Origin: Alphaproteobacteria bacterium
Lineage (GTDB): Bacteria > Pseudomonadota > Alphaproteobacteria > JABAAW01 > JAHZMA01
NCBI GenBank assembly: GCA_022599575.1
Contig: JAHZMA010000055.1
Coordinates: 1 to 43,834, forward strand
Length of the DNA: 43,834 bases
Direction: 5' to 3'
Below are positions 42,106 through 43,834 of this stretch, one piece after another (the stretch's first letter is position 1; each line of letters begins with the position of its first letter). A program made the position numbers and the translations under genes. The notes below the pieces were generated by a model. That model saw only the letters and a program-made list of their open reading frames with translations. It did no database searches and was not told the DNA's origin.

Positions 42106-42759
42106 TTATTTTATCGCTAATAAATCAAGCGCGTTTTGATAAGCATTAGCAGGATTCATAACATCGAAATGCACAATTTGCATATTCATTTTTTGCGCGC
42201 CCACAATATTGCGCCATTGGTCATCAACAAAAACAGTTTGTTCTGCCTCTATATTAAGCGCATCTAATACCGCCTGATAGGCGCGAGGGTCGGGCTTTAA
42301 TATCTTGCTATAGGTAGCATCAATGATGGTCGCAAAATCATCAATAAAAGGTAGTTTATGCCTAAAATCCTTGCCATAAAATAAATCTAACTCATTGGAT
42401 AAAATGGCAGTGGTAATAGATGCTTGCTTCACCTTTGCCAATGTTGTCAAAAATTCAGGGCGAATAAAATCAAGCGGATTCATTTTGCCACGTGCCGCCA
42501 TCACAAAATCTTGCATCTTGTGCCAATCTGTGCCAATAAGCGCGCCCACTTGTTTGGTTCGCATTTGCCAATAATCGCGTTCGGTGATTTTATCGGCACA
42601 CATATCTTGCCATAAAGCATCGGTTTCGGGCGCAAACGGCCCTTGCCATGTAAGAGTATGCGGCTCTAACCCTAATGCGCGTTCGGTATCGCGATGGGTT
42701 TCAAATAAGGTTTTGGTAATTACCCCACCAAAATCTAAAATCAATGCTTGTTTTTTCAT
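42106..42759 (-). CDS. HAD-superfamily hydrolase (subfamily IA)
   Basis: A 217-residue HAD protein. Motif I is LILDFGGVI, with the nucleophile Asp but Gly in place of the second Asp; motif II is ILSNE (Ser-Asn); motif III is the Lys in KILKPDPRAYQ; motif IV is FVDDQWRNIVGA. The DFGG variant is shared with epoxide-hydrolase N-terminal domains and some haloacid-type or small phosphatases, so a phosphatase role is likely but not sure. ATG 42759 is preferred over a GTG at 42768; no clear ribosome site is visible. It heads a unit with the aminotransferase, under the operator at 42800-42811. Its role in the pathway is unclear. Confidence 0.85.
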   Translation of the reverse strand: MKKQALILDFGGVITKTLFETHRDTERALGLEPHTLTWQGPFAPETDALWQDMCADKITERDYWQMRTKQVGALIGTDWHKMQDFVMAARGKMNPLDFIRPEFLTTLAKVKQASITTAILSNELDLFYGKDFRHKLPFIDDFATIIDATYSKILKPDPRAYQAVLDALNIEAEQTVFVDDQWRNIVGAQKMNMQIVHFDVMNPANAYQNALDLLAIK

Positions 42760-42799
42760 CGCGCGCACTATACCGTTTGTGTGACTATATAAAAATTAC

Positions 42800-42811
42800 T
42801 TAACATGTTAA
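42800..42811. promoter_or_regulatory. Perfect TTAACATGTTAA palindrome between HAD and aldehyde dehydrogenase genes
   Basis: The perfect 12-bp palindrome is in the divergent gap at 42760-42892. A plus-strand TTGACA begins six bases after it (42818-42823), so the same operator-N6-(TTGACA or its complement) layout as at the tctC and hpaF sites is kept. No good -10 box at standard spacing was found on the plus strand. Confidence 0.68.
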
Positions 42812-42892
42812 ATTTTCTTGACATAAAAACATAAATAATGCAAACATTATTTTACATTATCGTAATAATTATCGCATGATTAGGAATATAAG

Positions 42893-43834
42893 ATGATAAC
42901 ACAGGCACAGATTGATTTGCTTCGGCATCAAGAAATTCCACAGCAAAAATTGCTGATTGATGGTGATTATCGCAACGGTAACGCAGAAAAGATAGCGGTT
43001 ATCAGCCCGATTGATGGCGCCATTATCAGCCATATTGCCAGCGCCAGCAAAAGCGATATTGATGATGCGGTGATGGCGGCAAGGAAAAGTTACGAATCTG
43101 GCATATGGACAAAGCAATCACCCGCTGCCAAAAAGAAAATCTTATTCCGCATTGCAGAATTGATTGAAGCGCAAGCATTAGAACTAGCTGTGTTAGGTGT
43201 GCGCGATAATGGCACTGAAATTGGCATGGCATTGCGGGCAGAACCCGGCTCAGCCGCGGGCACATTTCGTTATTATGCCGAAGCGCTTGATAAAATCAAT
43301 GGCGAGATAACCACCACTGACGAGAGTTTTTTGGGCATGGTGTTGCGCGAACCATTAGGCGTGGTGGGCGCGATTGTGCCATGGAACTTTCCTTTGATGA
43401 TTGCGGCATGGAAAATCGCCCCTGCTTTGGCGATGGGCAATAGTGTTGTGTTAAAGCCATCAGAACAAGCATCATTAAGCGTGCTAAAATTAGGCGAGAT
43501 ATGTTTGCAAGCAGGTTTGCCCAAGGGGGTGCTAAATATTGTTACTGGCACGGGCAGTGTGGCGGGCAATGCGATGGCGCATCATCATGATATTGATGCG
43601 ATTGGCTTTACGGGGTCGGGCAGAGTTGGTGCTAGTCTGATGCAAGCTGCGGCGCAATCAAACTTAAAGCGATTATTTTTAGAATTGGGCGGTAAATCAC
43701 CCAATATTATTTTTGCCGATACCAAAGATTTAAGCCAAGCGGCCAAAATATCAGCAGCGGGTATTTTTAGAAATTCGGGTGAGGTATGTGTGGCAGGGTC
43801 AAGGCTTTTGGTGGAAGCATCCATTGCAGAAGAA
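42893..43834 (+). CDS. Aldehyde dehydrogenase, PuuC-like (C-terminus cut by window edge)
   Basis: An open frame of 314 codons from ATG 42893 to the end of the window; a TTAGGA ribosome site is upstream. It is an NAD(P)-dependent aldehyde dehydrogenase with VPWNFPLMIAAWKIAPAL, NADP-site K188 (VLKPSE), general-base E264 (LELGGKSP) and catalytic C299 (GEVCVAGSRLL). The middle part, YAEALDKINGEITTTDESFLGMVLREPLGVVGAIVPW (quoted in part), closely follows PuuC, the gamma-glutamyl-gamma-aminobutyraldehyde dehydrogenase of putrescine degradation, and related broad-range enzymes such as phenylacetaldehyde-type ones. Under an island C operator, it probably oxidises an aryl- or glutamyl-alkyl aldehyde to the acid entering the hpa route (inference). 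Confidence 0.9.
   Translation, partial: MITQAQIDLLRHQEIPQQKLLIDGDYRNGNAEKIAVISPIDGAIISHIASASKSDIDDAVMAARKSYESGIWTKQSPAAKKKILFRIAELIEAQALELAVLGVRDNGTEIGMALRAEPGSAAGTFRYYAEALDKINGEITTTDESFLGMVLREPLGVVGAIVPWNFPLMIAAWKIAPALAMGNSVVLKPSEQASLSVLKLGEICLQAGLPKGVLNIVTGTGSVAGNAMAHHHDIDAIGFTGSGRVGASLMQAAAQSNLKRLFLELGGKSPNIIFADTKDLSQAAKISAAGIFRNSGEVCVAGSRLLVEASIAEE

Overview
The window is a dense, AT-rich (roughly 40% G+C by eye) stretch of bacterial chromosome with long operons, short or overlapping gene junctions and almost no non-coding space. The mix of TRAP, TTT and RbsABC-type importers, FCD-type GntR and MarR regulators, and the style of the proteins suggests a heterotrophic, probably marine, alphaproteobacterium (SAR116-like is my guess; no rRNA or marker gene is present to prove it). 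No tRNA, rRNA, insertion sequence, phage gene or CRISPR array was seen.

Layout. (1) 1-3214: an unrecognised helical protein cut by the left edge, and a membrane O-acyltransferase fused through a Pro/Glu-rich linker to an SGNH domain. (2) 3607-15496: catabolic island A. A TRAP transporter (dctPQM) is followed by a 3-dehydroshikimate dehydratase-like fusion protein, a citrate synthase/citryl-CoA lyase-like protein, a TIM-barrel isomerase-like protein, a SauS/AdhE-type (acylating) aldehyde dehydrogenase and a thiamine-diphosphate enzyme, with a Gfo/Idh/MocA dehydrogenase and a divergent GntR regulator. An AT-rich inverted repeat (AAAATAT-N3-ATATTTT) recurs in front of its transcription units. 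(3) 15542-27914: island B. An SDR dehydrogenase is divergent from an RbsBAC-like ABC sugar importer, then come a regulator built from a winged helix fused to a solute-binding-protein domain, a 2-oxoacid/acetoin dehydrogenase E1alpha-E1beta pair with a degenerate E2, and a convergent M24-family hydrolase. Another inverted repeat (TTATCCA-N3-TGGATAA) flanks this block. (4) 28089-43834: island C. A tripartite tricarboxylate transporter (tctCBA), a class I glutamine amidotransferase, a cytochrome P450, a glutamine-synthetase-family ligase, the complete homoprotocatechuate meta-cleavage route (hpaF-E-D-G-H-I) with its MarR regulator HpaR, a class III aminotransferase, a HAD hydrolase and a PuuC-like aldehyde dehydrogenase cut by the right edge.

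The clearest new signal is in island C. A palindrome TTAACATGTTAA (or TTAACATGTGAA) lies in all four regulatory gaps: before tctC, between the amidotransferase and P450 genes, between hpaF and hpaR, and between the HAD and aldehyde dehydrogenase genes. Two of these sites share a nearly identical 27-bp promoter/operator. This ties the transporter, a gamma-glutamylation-like amine module (GS, amidotransferase, aminotransferase, PuuC-like dehydrogenase), the P450 and the hpa pathway into one likely HpaR regulon. I infer a route that imports an aromatic amine or aromatic acid and funnels it through homoprotocatechuate to central metabolism.

What is seen (motifs, gene order, repeats), what is family knowledge (enzyme classes) and what is inferred (substrates, regulon membership) is kept apart in each entry. 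No searches were run.
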